A stretch of 64,000 nucleotides of DNA from an uncultured Bacilli bacterium (lineage in GTDB: Bacteria; Bacillota_I; Bacilli_A; RFN20; CAG-826). Positions 8,930 through 17,432 of the stretch are shown here, piece after piece. Every line of letters begins with the position of its first letter. Position 1 is the first letter of the stretch. The translations under genes and the position numbers were made by a program. The stretch spans positions 124,001 to 188,000 of the forward strand of contig CAKVCX010000002.1 in NCBI GenBank assembly GCA_934725985.1. The letters are read 5' to 3'. The notes below the pieces were generated by a model, which saw only the letters and a list, made by a program, of their open reading frames with translations, made no database searches and was not told the origin of the DNA.

Positions 8930-10057
8930 TTAACTTTTGCATATTTGATATATGTTTTTACCGCATTTATTTTCAAAATAATTTTTTAATTCTATGTTTT
9001 TGTCCCATTGCGTTTGTGGGTATTTGCCATACCTATTTTTTACATCTTTCATCCTTTCTTCTATGTCTAGAACCGCATCAGCTCCTGCTAGGGCATCGCA
9101 AAGTTGAATTAAACGATCGTAATCGTCATATTCCATTTTGCTAAGCAATCTTTTAACTTCTTCTTTTTCTTGCTCGTTTATATCGATTTTGCCTATATAA
9201 TCATTTAAATTTTTTGTAGGGAAGGAGTGGGTTAAGCAAACTTTGGCAACTTTATCCATCCCAATTCTCTTCATATATGTATATCCGTTGTAGATATGGC
9301 CTAAATCTCTTACTAAAAACCTTCTTCCAATATCGTGAAGTAAGCCCAAAACATAAGCTTTATTTTCATTTAAATTACAATGTTTTGCTATTTTGTAAGC
9401 GCACAAGGCTGCTATTTCGCTATGATTCACCCAGTTTCCTGGATTTATTTTTCTTGCTTCGTTTAAAAAATATTTTGCTTCTTTTGTATTTTGGTAGCCT
9501 CTTTTAATGCTATCGATAGCTTCTAATACTTCATTCCAATTTGAAACTCTAAAATTTTCAATGTTAACGTCTTCGTTTAAAGGGCTAGTAAATAAAATAG
9601 AGTTAACGTTTTCTTTGCTTGCTTCTAGACAATTAGAAACTAAATCATCAACAAGAATATCTACATTCTCTTCTAGGCATACTTTCGTTTTATTTTTCTT
9701 GCATATAAGTTTATCAAAAAAAATCCCGCCATTTTTTAATTCTTCTATAGTTGTTTTATAGGGGTCAATATATAAGTTTTTATCTCTGCTAGTTAAAATA
9801 ATTATGGTATGTCCCTCTTCTTTTAGCTTTTTAATTATTTTTTTTGCATTTTCCTTAAACGGGGTTTTAGGTACTAAAACGTTATAATACTTTTTAGCAA
9901 AATCTATCTCGTTTCCCCAAGAAGAAGGGATGTTAAGATAAGAAATGTTTTTTTCTTTTAATTCTTTTAAATCTTTATTAAAAAAAGAGGCCACATATGG
10001 TTGAAAATAAGAGAAAGAAGAAGTTAGGGTATCATCTATGTCAATTGCGATTTTCAT
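8930..10057 (-). CDS. HAD-type nucleotidase fused to an HD hydrolase domain
   Basis: 375 residues, apparently two enzymes in one chain. Residues 1-185 form a HAD phosphatase of the 5'-nucleotidase/YqfW type: motif I IAIDIDDT (Asp6, Asp8), motif II ILTSRD near 88-92, and an acidic motif DILVDD near 133-138. Residues 205-370 form an HD domain: His212, then LLHDIGRR with His241/Asp242, and further His/Asp residues. HD proteins of this small YqeK-like kind act on nucleotides or phosphomonoesters. The fusion suggests consecutive dephosphorylation or nucleotide turnover; the substrate is not evident. It looks monocistronic. Confidence 0.8.
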   Translation of the reverse strand: MKIAIDIDDTLTSSFSYFQPYVASFFNKDLKELKEKNISYLNIPSSWGNEIDFAKKYYNVLVPKTPFKENAKKIIKKLKEEGHTIIILTSRDKNLYIDPYKTTIEELKNGGIFFDKLICKKNKTKVCLEENVDILVDDLVSNCLEASKENVNSILFTSPLNEDVNIENFRVSNWNEVLEAIDSIKRGYQNTKEAKYFLNEARKINPGNWVNHSEIAALCAYKIAKHCNLNENKAYVLGLLHDIGRRFLVRDLGHIYNGYTYMKRIGMDKVAKVCLTHSFPTKNLNDYIGKIDINEQEKEEVKRLLSKMEYDDYDRLIQLCDALAGADAVLDIEERMKDVKNRYGKYPQTQWDKNIELKNYFENKCGKNIYQICKS

Positions 10058-10134
10058 TTTGCTTATTTAATGATTTTAATTATTTCCTAATTGTTATCAA
10101 TATTTTATTTATAATACTTTTCATTAATAAAAAT

Positions 10135-10164
10135 TTGGCAAAGAATTTTTAAATAAGATAGAAT
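10135..10164 (+). promoter_or_regulatory. probable promoter of the riboswitch-MATE transcript
   Basis: TTGGCA at 10135-10140, an 18-base spacer and TAGAAT at 10159-10164. The predicted start of transcription near 10171 lies just ahead of the structured leader. Confidence 0.45.
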
Positions 10165-10173
10165 ACTAATTTG

Positions 10174-10234
10174 TAGTCGGAGGACGAGTAATCGCAATTA
10201 CTTTCGTTAGATAAGACGCTAAGTGCGCTTAGAT
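10174..10234 (+). promoter_or_regulatory. guanidine-IV (mepA motif)-like riboswitch
   Basis: The leader of the MATE gene holds two hairpins. The first pairs AGTAAT (10187-10192) with ATTACT (10197-10202), extended below a two-base bulge by ACG/CGT. The second pairs CTAAG (10219-10223) with CTTAG (10228-10232). Their four-base loops, CGCA and TGCG, are exactly complementary and can kiss. A purine-rich GGAGGACG segment precedes the first hairpin. Two hairpins with kissing loops in front of a mepA/MATE exporter fit the guanidine-IV class as I remember it. No intrinsic terminator follows; the GGAGG of the gene comes 5 bases after the second hairpin, so translational control is possible. Confidence 0.68.
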
Positions 10235-10247
10235 AAAGGAGGCAATT

Positions 10248-11600
10248 ATGAATAAATTTAATGTTTCACTATCGGAACATTTAACGTCTAAAAAGATCTT
10301 TTTTGCCGTCATTGCACCTATTTGCATGATGATTTTTACTTCTTTTTATAGTGTAATTGATGGGATTTTTTTATCCAATATTGTTGGAGGGAATGCTTTT
10401 AGCGGAGTTAATTTAATTTGGCCTTATTGCATGGCTTTAGGCGGATTAGGCTTTATGTTAGGGACTGGAGGCAGCGCTTTAGTTAGCAAAACCTTAGGAG
10501 AAAATGATAAAGAAAAAGCAAATAGGTATTTTTCTTTGGTTGTTTATTCTACTTTTGCTTTAGGGATTTTAGCTTCTATAGTTGGCTATTTTACTCTCGA
10601 GCCTTTCGTAAATTGGATGGCTGGTTTATCTAATGCAGATGCTACCGAAACGATAGATTTTGCCATTAGATATGGGCATATTTTGATGCTTGGTGTACCC
10701 ATGTTTATGCTTCAAAATGTTTTTCAATCATTTTTTGCCACGGCCGAAAAACCTCTAACTGGTTTTCTTTTCATTGCTGGAGCGGGAATAACCAACATTT
10801 GTCTAGATGCATTATTTATTGGACAAATGCATTTGGAAGTAGAAGGGGCAGGAATTGCAACTTTGATTGGCTATTTCGTTGGTGGGGTATTACCTGTTCT
10901 TTATTTTTTCTTTAAGAAAAACATCAATATTAACTTAGGCAAAACCAAATTTGATGCAAAAGCTTTATTGCAAGCTAGCTTTAATGGATCAAGTGAGTTT
11001 GTTTCTAATATTGCTTCTAGTGTTGTTTCTATGTGCTATAACGCTCAATTACTAATATATGTCGGCCCTAAAGGTGTATCCGCTTATGGCATTATTATGT
11101 ATATTTCCTTTGCTTTTATGGCCATTTTTATTGGATATTCCATGGGCATTGCTCCGTTTGTTGGCTTTAATTATGGAGCCAAAAACGACAAGGAACTTCA
11201 TAATATTTTCAAACGCTCGATGATTATTATTGCCATTACAAGTGTAGCTATGTTTGCTCTTTCCGAGCTAGTAGGTCCTTACTTTTGCCAAGGCTTTGCT
11301 AGAAACGACAAAGAACTTTTATCTTTGTCAATAGACTCCATTAGAATATATTCCTTTGTTTATTTAACGTGTGGGTTTTCTATTTTTGGTTCTAGTTTCT
11401 TTACTGCTTTAAATAATGGGCTAATATCGGCAATTATTTCTATTGTTAGAACATTGTTTTTCGAAATAGTTTGTATTTTGACTTTGCCTTTGCTTTTAGA
11501 GGTTTATGGGATTTGGGCAGCTGGTCCCATTGCTGAAATTGGATCAAGTATTATGACGTTATATTTCTTTATAAAAGAAAAGAAACGTTATCATTATTAA
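10248..11600 (+). CDS. MATE family efflux transporter (MepA-like)
   Basis: 450 residues with about 12 membrane helices. The MATE fold shows in the duplicated halves: an N-terminal ... FTSFYSVIDGIFLSNIVGG followed by GTGGSALVSKTLGE, and in the second half IAPFVGFNYGAKN. Full length. Such pumps exchange cations for organic cations. A strong ribosome site (AAAGGAGG) precedes ATG 10248, and the leader carries a guanidine-IV-like element, which suggests guanidine or guanidinylated compounds as inducers and possibly substrates. It is followed by a decayed toxin-antitoxin module with its own promoter. Confidence 0.92.
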   Translation: MNKFNVSLSEHLTSKKIFFAVIAPICMMIFTSFYSVIDGIFLSNIVGGNAFSGVNLIWPYCMALGGLGFMLGTGGSALVSKTLGENDKEKANRYFSLVVYSTFALGILASIVGYFTLEPFVNWMAGLSNADATETIDFAIRYGHILMLGVPMFMLQNVFQSFFATAEKPLTGFLFIAGAGITNICLDALFIGQMHLEVEGAGIATLIGYFVGGVLPVLYFFFKKNININLGKTKFDAKALLQASFNGSSEFVSNIASSVVSMCYNAQLLIYVGPKGVSAYGIIMYISFAFMAIFIGYSMGIAPFVGFNYGAKNDKELHNIFKRSMIIIAITSVAMFALSELVGPYFCQGFARNDKELLSLSIDSIRIYSFVYLTCGFSIFGSSFFTALNNGLISAIISIVRTLFFEIVCILTLPLLLEVYGIWAAGPIAEIGSSIMTLYFFIKEKKRYHY

Positions 11601-11629
11601 ACATAACAACCTTCCTTTGTTTATAAAAA

Positions 11630-11679
11630 TAGTACTATCTTTTATATTAAAAGTACAAAAACAAATAAGGATAGTACTA
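11630..11679 (+). promoter_or_regulatory. twin palindromic operators of the toxin-antitoxin promoter
   Basis: Two exact copies of the palindrome TAGTACTA at 11630-11637 and 11672-11679, 42 bases apart (four helical turns), flank a TATATT (11643-11648) that could be the -10; a TTGTTT at 11617-11622 is a poorly spaced -35. The second copy overlaps the antitoxin start codon. This arrangement is typical of Phd-type autorepression. Confidence 0.55.
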
Positions 11680-11895
11680 TGATTGTGACTACAAGCGAAT
11701 TGAAACAAAATTTAAAACAATATTTGTAATCTAGCGAAAAAAGAAGATGTTTTAATTTCTAGAAACGGGAAAATAATAGCAAAGATTGTTAATCCCTATT
11801 CAAAAAAATTAGACATTCTTAATTCTTTGCGAGGATTTTTCAAGATGACCATGGATGAAAAGCAAATTCGAGAAGAGAAGGCTAAAAACATATGA
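11679..11895 (+). pseudogene. Phd/YefM-type antitoxin, frameshifted
   Basis: The frame from ATG 11679 reads MIVTTSELKQNLKQYL and then hits TAA at 11727-11729. Shifting by one base at 11728, the rest of the antitoxin follows (NLAKKEDVLISRNGK, then a C-terminal tail with MDEKQIREEK) up to TGA 11893-11895. A single inserted base, most simply the T at 11727, explains the break. In life the Phd fold would bind the promoter palindromes and neutralise the PIN toxin encoded next; here that function is presumably lost. Confidence 0.75.
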
Positions 11896-12314
11896 GAGTT
11901 TTGCTAGACGCTTGCATAGTGTTGGGCTTTCTTGAAAATAGAGAACCATTTGCCGGTTCCTCACAGGAAATTTAATGGCGTCAGCCCAAAAAAATTATTT
12001 GTTTTATCACGGCTAAATCTCTTTCTGATATACATTATTTATATTTAAAAATAACCCATAGCAAGGAAGAGACGATAGAAAAATTAAATACAATTTTTCT
12101 TTTCGTTTCTATTTTGGACACTTTAAAAGATGATGCATACCATTCATTGGATATGTCTTATAGCGATGATTCCGAAAATGAACTCATGATCGAGACTGCT
12201 ATAAGAGAAAAAATTGAGTTTATAATCACTCGTGATAAAACTGGTTATAAAAAATCTCCTATTAAAACGTTGGATGCATCCGCATTTATTAATAAATATA
12301 AATCTTTGTTATAA
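11892..12314 (+). pseudogene. PIN-domain toxin, interrupted
   Basis: ATG 11892 overlaps the antitoxin end (ATGA), as in working modules. The product begins MRVLLDACIVLGFLENREPF, a PIN-domain start with the first catalytic Asp, then meets an in-frame TAA at 11973-11975. The same frame resumes with CFITAKSLSDIHYLYLKITH and continues through ILDTLKDDAYHSLDMSYSD and FIITRDK to the stop at 12314. The sequence around the stop looks shortened compared with PIN toxins of this group, so a small deletion there is likely. PIN toxins are ribonucleases; this one should be inactive. Confidence 0.75.
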
Positions 12315-12400
12315 AATGCAATTATTTGCGTGTTCTGTTAAAAAAATAGTCTAATAAGCAATTTATTGCATTTTATACTGTTTTCATTTGCAATAAATCT

Positions 12401-12736
12401 ATGAAAATAGACGAAAGCGTGGATGATTTATCTACTTTAAAAGAAATAGGAAAAAGGATCAGAGAAAGAAGAATTGGATTTTCTTTAAGTCAAAATTCTT
12501 TAACAATAAAAGCCGGAATATCAATTCGTCGCTTATCAAGCATAGAGAACGGAATGGATACATCGTTTTCTAATATAATTGCAATTTGCAGAGTTTTGAA
12601 TTGTTACTCTAATCTTGATTTATTGATTCCTGAAACAGTGACTTTTGAATCCATTAAAAGAAAAAACCTTGTAGAAAAAGATTTAAACAGCCAATTAAAA
12701 AAACTGGAAAAATTTGTTTGGGTAAAAGATCGATAA
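12401..12736 (+). CDS. XRE/HipB-like helix-turn-helix regulator
   Basis: 111 residues. An XRE-type helix-turn-helix occupies about residues 13-70 (EIGKRIRERRIGFSLSQNSL, then SIRRLSSIENGMDTSFSNII). The following NLDLLIPE and basic tail ending in an aromatic FVWVKDR resemble HipB-type antitoxins, which normally precede hipA. No hipA is present: the next gene, 204 bases on, is a sugar kinase. So it is either an orphan antitoxin or a stand-alone repressor. A possible ribosome site is poor. It follows a decayed toxin-antitoxin module, which makes this 1-kb strip a toxin-antitoxin graveyard. Confidence 0.72.
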   Translation: MKIDESVDDLSTLKEIGKRIRERRIGFSLSQNSLTIKAGISIRRLSSIENGMDTSFSNIIAICRVLNCYSNLDLLIPETVTFESIKRKNLVEKDLNSQLKKLEKFVWVKDR

Positions 12737-12940
12737 ATATAAAAATAAAAACTTTATCGTGAGCAATGATTCTTTTGCCGTTAATCGATTAGAAGTATTA
12801 CTTGTCATTATTTTGCTAAAAAAAACATCAAAAAATTTAGTTTCTAGTCTTTTTGAAACAAAATAACATTTGATTGCCTCTTACCTTTGGTAGATAATTT
12901 TAGATGTTGCTTTTAGCAAGACTACTTTAGGAGTCAATTT

Positions 12941-14056
12941 ATGAAACCAATTAATGAAGCTCAATTAAAAGAAGTTATTTCTTCATTCCAATTTAACGGT
13001 ACTTTAATCGGATATGAAAAATCAACTATTGGGCATATTAACGGAACTTATTTCTTATCCTTTAAAGAAAGCGACGGCAAAGTCGTTAGATATATTCTTC
13101 AGCGCATCAATACCGACGTTTTCCCAAATCCTGTTGCCTTGATGAAGAATTTAGAAGAAGTAACTTCCTTTTTAAACAAAAAGATATTGGCTAGAGGCGG
13201 AAACCCAAGAATGGAATGCTTAACCCTAGTTAAGACAAAAAACGATCAATATTATTATGTTGATAAAGATAATTTTTATTACAGGGGTTACCTTTTTATA
13301 GAACCTAGTGTTTGCTATAGCAGTATCGATAATGGCGAAGTTTTCAAGCAAGCCGCAATGGCTTTTGGAAAATTCCAAAACGATTTAAGCGATTTCCCTT
13401 CCTCGACCTTATTTGAAACAATTCCTAATTTTCATAATACCCATGAAAGAATGAAAAAGTTTAAAGATGTTATAGCTAAGGATATCAAAAGCAGGGCTGC
13501 TAGTTGTCAAAAGACAATTGATACATATTTAGAAAATGAAGAATACGCGGATATATTCTTTAATTTGCCTAAAGATAAATTCCCTTTAAGGGTTACCCAT
13601 AACGATACTAAGCTTAATAATGTTTTATTCGATGGCGAAGGGAAAAAAGCCATTGCAGTCATTGATTTGGATACGGTCATGCCAGGTTATGCCATGAATG
13701 ACTTCGGCGATGCCATTAGATATGGGGCAAATTATGGCAAGGAAGATGAAAAAGACTTAAGCAAGGTTGGCTTGAATTTAGAATATTTTAAATTATTTGC
13801 CGAAGGCTTTATTTCTCAATGTGGAAAGTCTTTGACTAAAGAAGAACTTCAATACCTTCCATATGGAGCCATGATTATGACTTATGAATGTGGTATGAGG
13901 TTTTTAACCGATTTTTTAGAAGGTGACGTTTATTTTAGAATAGATTATCCCGAACATAATTTAGTCAGGGCCAAAGATCAACTCGCTTTATTCCTTGATA
14001 TGAAAAAGAAGAAACAAGAAATGGATGAAATTATTTCTTCTTTAATGAATAAATAA
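12941..14056 (+). CDS. phosphotransferase (APH) family protein, N-acetylhexosamine 1-kinase-like
   Basis: 371 residues, the size of NahK/LnpB kinases. The APH-fold catalytic loop is HNDTKLNN (His220-Asn221-Asp222) and the metal-binding segment is IDLDTVMPG (241-249). The N-terminal lobe has GHINGTYFL and YILQRIN, as in Bifidobacterium N-acetylhexosamine 1-kinase, which phosphorylates GlcNAc or GalNAc at C1. Other APH-fold substrates cannot be excluded. ATG 12941 follows AGGAG. The gene faces a GH109-like protein and shares a two-way terminator with it; the pair suggests N-acetylgalactosamine salvage. Confidence 0.8.
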   Translation: MKPINEAQLKEVISSFQFNGTLIGYEKSTIGHINGTYFLSFKESDGKVVRYILQRINTDVFPNPVALMKNLEEVTSFLNKKILARGGNPRMECLTLVKTKNDQYYYVDKDNFYYRGYLFIEPSVCYSSIDNGEVFKQAAMAFGKFQNDLSDFPSSTLFETIPNFHNTHERMKKFKDVIAKDIKSRAASCQKTIDTYLENEEYADIFFNLPKDKFPLRVTHNDTKLNNVLFDGEGKKAIAVIDLDTVMPGYAMNDFGDAIRYGANYGKEDEKDLSKVGLNLEYFKLFAEGFISQCGKSLTKEELQYLPYGAMIMTYECGMRFLTDFLEGDVYFRIDYPEHNLVRAKDQLALFLDMKKKKQEMDEIISSLMNK

Positions 14057-14070
14057 ATTGTTTTTAATAA

Positions 14071-14099
14071 AAAATGAAGGGCAGGCAGCCCTTCATTTT
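14071..14099. terminator. bidirectional intrinsic terminator
   Basis: Perfect 12-base-pair stem AAAATGAAGGGC / GCCCTTCATTTT with the loop AGGCA. It gives a U-run on either strand and serves both the kinase gene (+) and the oxidoreductase-like gene (-). Confidence 0.9.
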
Positions 14100-14109
14100 C
14101 TTTATATTT

Positions 14110-15351
14110 TTAATTTTTAACAATTTTTGGCAAAGGCAAGACGTCTAGTGGCTTTCTTTCTTTGTACTTGCCACGAGTAAAGTCTGGACATTCAACTGGG
14201 ATTGAACCTTTGGCAATGGATTCTTCAGAAAGTGAGGTAATGCTCATCCAGGCGGCTGCATCGTAAATATCTATTGGCATTTCTTCTTTATTTTTGATGT
14301 ATTTAAAGAAATGTTTTAGCATTACAAAATCCATCCCTCCGTGTCCGGCGTCGATTTGTTCTTGGGTTATGCCTTTCCAATCTTCTGGTAAATATTCATC
14401 GTAATCTTTTTGGTTCAAGAAAGATTTTTCTATTGGGTCTTTTTCATGGTCGTATTTTCCATCATCCAATACAACCGATTTAGTGGTTTGGCAATAAACG
14501 CCTTCAGTGCCGCAGACAGTAAAGTTTCTATCATAAAGATGAGGCAAAGTGGTGTCTAATTTTAATAAGATAGTTTCTCCGTTTTCACATTGAATCATTG
14601 TTGTGGTAACATCCCCTTGCTTAAACTTTACATTGGCTAGCCTATCTTTATATTCTTTTGTCTTTTTAATATATTCTTCCATTCCGCAGGCTTTCGAAGA
14701 CATGGAAACCACTTTTAAGAATCTATTGCCCCTATTAATATTCAATACTTTGGCAATTGGCCCAAGTTCATGGGTTGGGTAATTTTCGCAATTATGGTTT
14801 TTATATTCTTCTAATCTATAGTGGTGGGTATCAATCCCTCCAGCTATTTCCCCCCTTAAGTCATGGCTATACGCGCCTTGGCAATAGACAATTTCCCCTA
14901 ATAATCCATTCCTAACCAAAGAAGTGGCTAACATTTCGTCTTTGCCATAGCAGCAATTCTCTAAGAAGAAGAAAGGAGTCTTTGTTTCTTCGTAAGTATC
15001 AATTAGTTTCCAACAATCATCGATATTATGGGTCCCACCAACTTCTATGGCTACTGGGATCCCTCTTTTCATGGCTGATAAGGCTACCTCGACATGACTA
15101 TTCCAACTTGTTGCAACGATTATACAGTCTGGATTTTTATCTAAAATATCCAAATAAGAAGTCGTCCCAAAAGGCTCTTCAAATCCTTTTTCCTTAATTA
15201 ATTGCTTTATTTTTTCTATTCTATCGCTAAATTTATCGCAGACGCAGGTAATTATCGCATCATTGCTTAATATATTTGGCAATAATCCATTTCCACGTTG
15301 GCCTAGACCAATTAAACCAACTTTGACTTTTTCTTTTGTTTCCATAATCAT
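14110..15351 (-). CDS. Gfo/Idh/MocA family protein, GH109-like
   Basis: 413 residues. An N-terminal Rossmann fold (VGLIGLGQRGNG near residues 9-20) binds NAD(H). The second domain contains ENCCYGKD, then QGAYSHDLRGEI, THHYR, and YPTHELGPIAKVLNINRGNR, which resembles GH109 alpha-N-acetylgalactosaminidases, in which NAD drives a redox glycosidase mechanism. There is no signal peptide, so it would act on imported glycans or be a cytoplasmic oxidoreductase. Two starts are possible (15351 or 15345). It converges on the N-acetylhexosamine-kinase-like gene, supporting an amino-sugar role. Confidence 0.78.
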   Translation of the reverse strand: MIMETKEKVKVGLIGLGQRGNGLLPNILSNDAIITCVCDKFSDRIEKIKQLIKEKGFEEPFGTTSYLDILDKNPDCIIVATSWNSHVEVALSAMKRGIPVAIEVGGTHNIDDCWKLIDTYEETKTPFFFLENCCYGKDEMLATSLVRNGLLGEIVYCQGAYSHDLRGEIAGGIDTHHYRLEEYKNHNCENYPTHELGPIAKVLNINRGNRFLKVVSMSSKACGMEEYIKKTKEYKDRLANVKFKQGDVTTTMIQCENGETILLKLDTTLPHLYDRNFTVCGTEGVYCQTTKSVVLDDGKYDHEKDPIEKSFLNQKDYDEYLPEDWKGITQEQIDAGHGGMDFVMLKHFFKYIKNKEEMPIDIYDAAAWMSITSLSEESIAKGSIPVECPDFTRGKYKERKPLDVLPLPKIVKN

Positions 15352-15499
15352 TTAAAATTGTTTATAAAGACAACATGTTTTGGCGTCTTATTTAAATTTT
15401 TCTCCCATCAATAGTTTATATTTATTCTTTTTCTCTTAAACTGATTTTTTTGGAATTGTTAAATTTAAATATTTAAAAGTTAAATAAGATAAGATTTTA

Positions 15500-15511
15500 G
15501 AAAGCGCTTCC
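15500..15511. promoter_or_regulatory. CcpA/LacI-type operator upstream of the glycan operon
   Basis: GAAAGCGCTTCC with the perfect core palindrome AAGCGCTT, lying 131 bases before ATG 15642 and just after a possible promoter (TTGTTA at 15456-15461 with an AT-rich -10 near 15480). A closely similar site precedes the paralogous surface gene at 45662. Catabolite repression or a local LacI-type repressor are both possible. Confidence 0.6.
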
Positions 15512-15641
15512 ACAACAATTAGATAACCAAAATGGTCTATTGGAATCATTTTGCTTATTTGTTAATGCATCTTCGTGAGCAAATGCGTAAACAAAATTCC
15601 TCTAATTTCTATTTTTAGAAGCAATTGAAAAGGAGAATTAT

Positions 15642-17432
15642 ATGAAGGTAACTCTATTATTGTTAACCTTATCCTCGTTGGGCTTGCTTTTTTCAGCAGG
15701 GTTAAAACTAAACGATACTGATGTAAACGCTGAAGAAGCTAATTCTTCAATGCCTGCTAATTGGTCTTATCGATGCCTTGATGAAGAGGGGAATATTATT
15801 GATGAACCAATGATGTTTGCTTCCGCCTATAACGATTCAAAACGTGGCAATTCTTTAAAAATGAGCAAAATGGTTTCTGCTTATACCCTTACTTGCTTTA
15901 GCGATTCTTTCGTTGCTTCTAAAGATACTTCTTATAAATTGACATTCTTTTATAGATCGGATTGCCTTAACGATGATGAGAATCGCATAGTGGCTTCCGT
16001 TAAGGAAAAAAAGAGCGACGGCACTTTCTCTACTTCTGAAGTTGTGTCCGCTAAAGGATTACAAGATAATTGGAAACAATTTTCAGGCTATTATTCTACT
16101 TCAAGTGATTGCGAAAGCTTGACGGTTTCTTTTTCTTCCGTAGGGATGGGGTATTATTTTATAAATGGGGTTAGCCTTGTAGGAAAACCGGCGCCGACTA
16201 CATTTTTTAATAATTATGGGATTGAAAACACAAAAGAAGATCAAGGCAATTTTTCTCCCTTTTCTTCCTCTTATCTATCAGATGATGCTTATTCGGGGGA
16301 AAGGTCTTTAAAATTAAGCAATCAAGGTTTTAGGACTAATTTTAATGAACTGCCTGAAGGTGCATATGAATTAAGATTCAAATATAAACATGATTTTGAA
16401 GATGGCAGTAGGCTTTCCATTAGAATGGATTGCACCGTTGAAAGCCAAACTGGTGATAGTAGGTTATATTATGCTCCTGCTGTTTCTGCTGATGGCACTG
16501 GAGGCGGATGGGCTTCTTATTCTTTTAAATTTAAAAAAGTCAATATATCGGCCGGAAGTACTTTTTGTTCCATCAATTATATAAAAATATTTTCGTACGG
16601 CTCTTTCTTAATCGATGATTTGGAAATAGTTGGAAATGACGGTTTTAATTATATCGTTGGCGGCAGTTTTGAAGGATATGATGTATCTGGGCTATCTTTA
16701 TCTGGAACTACTGGAATCGTTAAAAACAATGACGGGTCTTTCTCTTTTGCTGGGACTAAGGAAGGCTTGTTTGACAATTCTGACCCTTTATTGACTATTG
16801 ATTGTTCAAAATTAAATTTAACTGACGGCAACTCTTATACTTTGAAATATCAATATACCGGCGGCTGGTATAGCACGGCTTTGGCCTATTATGGCAGCGA
16901 TAAGATTTACACTGGTAGTCAAAACGATAATGGATGGAGTGATGTTTCTGTTTCTTTTACGGCTAGTGAAGGGAAAAATATCGGGATTAAATTTTGCGAA
17001 TCCTCATCTAGATTCGCCTATATTAGGAACATTTCTATTGTCGATATAGATAATAATGAGTATAACACTTCATTTATTAAAGAATATTCGTCTAGTGGTG
17101 AAAGCGGTGTGGAATCTTTCCCTTATGGAGGCTTTGCTTACGATTTTCCGGTCACTTCCGAGGATAGTTCTTCTTTAACTTCTAGTGAAAATGAATCCTT
17201 TTCTAGGGAAAGTAAAGATAGTGGGGAAGAAGAATCTTCTAGTTGGAGCCAATCTTCCTATTTTGAATCTATTAGCAGCGAAGAAAGTAGTGGAAATATA
17301 GACACTCCAAACAGTGGAAACAGTGAATCGGATTCGACTTTAATTGGCGTTACTATAGGCTTGCTTGCTGTTTCTAGCATAGGCTTAGGTGTTGCTATAT
17401 TTGCTTTAATAAGGAGCAAAAAACATGATTAA
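15642..17432 (+). CDS. membrane-anchored surface protein with carbohydrate-binding-like modules
   Basis: 596 residues. A signal peptide (residues 1-30) is followed by three or four beta-rich modules of about 140 residues, each ending in an IDDLE or YFINGVSLVG-type strand; these resemble CBM-like jellyrolls (for example YELRFKYKHDF and FLIDDLEIVG). A Ser/Glu-rich linker (about 510-565) leads to one transmembrane helix and the tail RSKKHD. No LPXTG is present. It is the first gene of an operon with a phosphatase, a glycosidase and an ABC importer, so a glycan-capture role is inferred. It is paralogous to the 45662 product (both mature chains start with SSMP.xW). Confidence 0.8.
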   Translation: MKVTLLLLTLSSLGLLFSAGLKLNDTDVNAEEANSSMPANWSYRCLDEEGNIIDEPMMFASAYNDSKRGNSLKMSKMVSAYTLTCFSDSFVASKDTSYKLTFFYRSDCLNDDENRIVASVKEKKSDGTFSTSEVVSAKGLQDNWKQFSGYYSTSSDCESLTVSFSSVGMGYYFINGVSLVGKPAPTTFFNNYGIENTKEDQGNFSPFSSSYLSDDAYSGERSLKLSNQGFRTNFNELPEGAYELRFKYKHDFEDGSRLSIRMDCTVESQTGDSRLYYAPAVSADGTGGGWASYSFKFKKVNISAGSTFCSINYIKIFSYGSFLIDDLEIVGNDGFNYIVGGSFEGYDVSGLSLSGTTGIVKNNDGSFSFAGTKEGLFDNSDPLLTIDCSKLNLTDGNSYTLKYQYTGGWYSTALAYYGSDKIYTGSQNDNGWSDVSVSFTASEGKNIGIKFCESSSRFAYIRNISIVDIDNNEYNTSFIKEYSSSGESGVESFPYGGFAYDFPVTSEDSSSLTSSENESFSRESKDSGEEESSSWSQSSYFESISSEESSGNIDTPNSGNSESDSTLIGVTIGLLAVSSIGLGVAIFALIRSKKHD

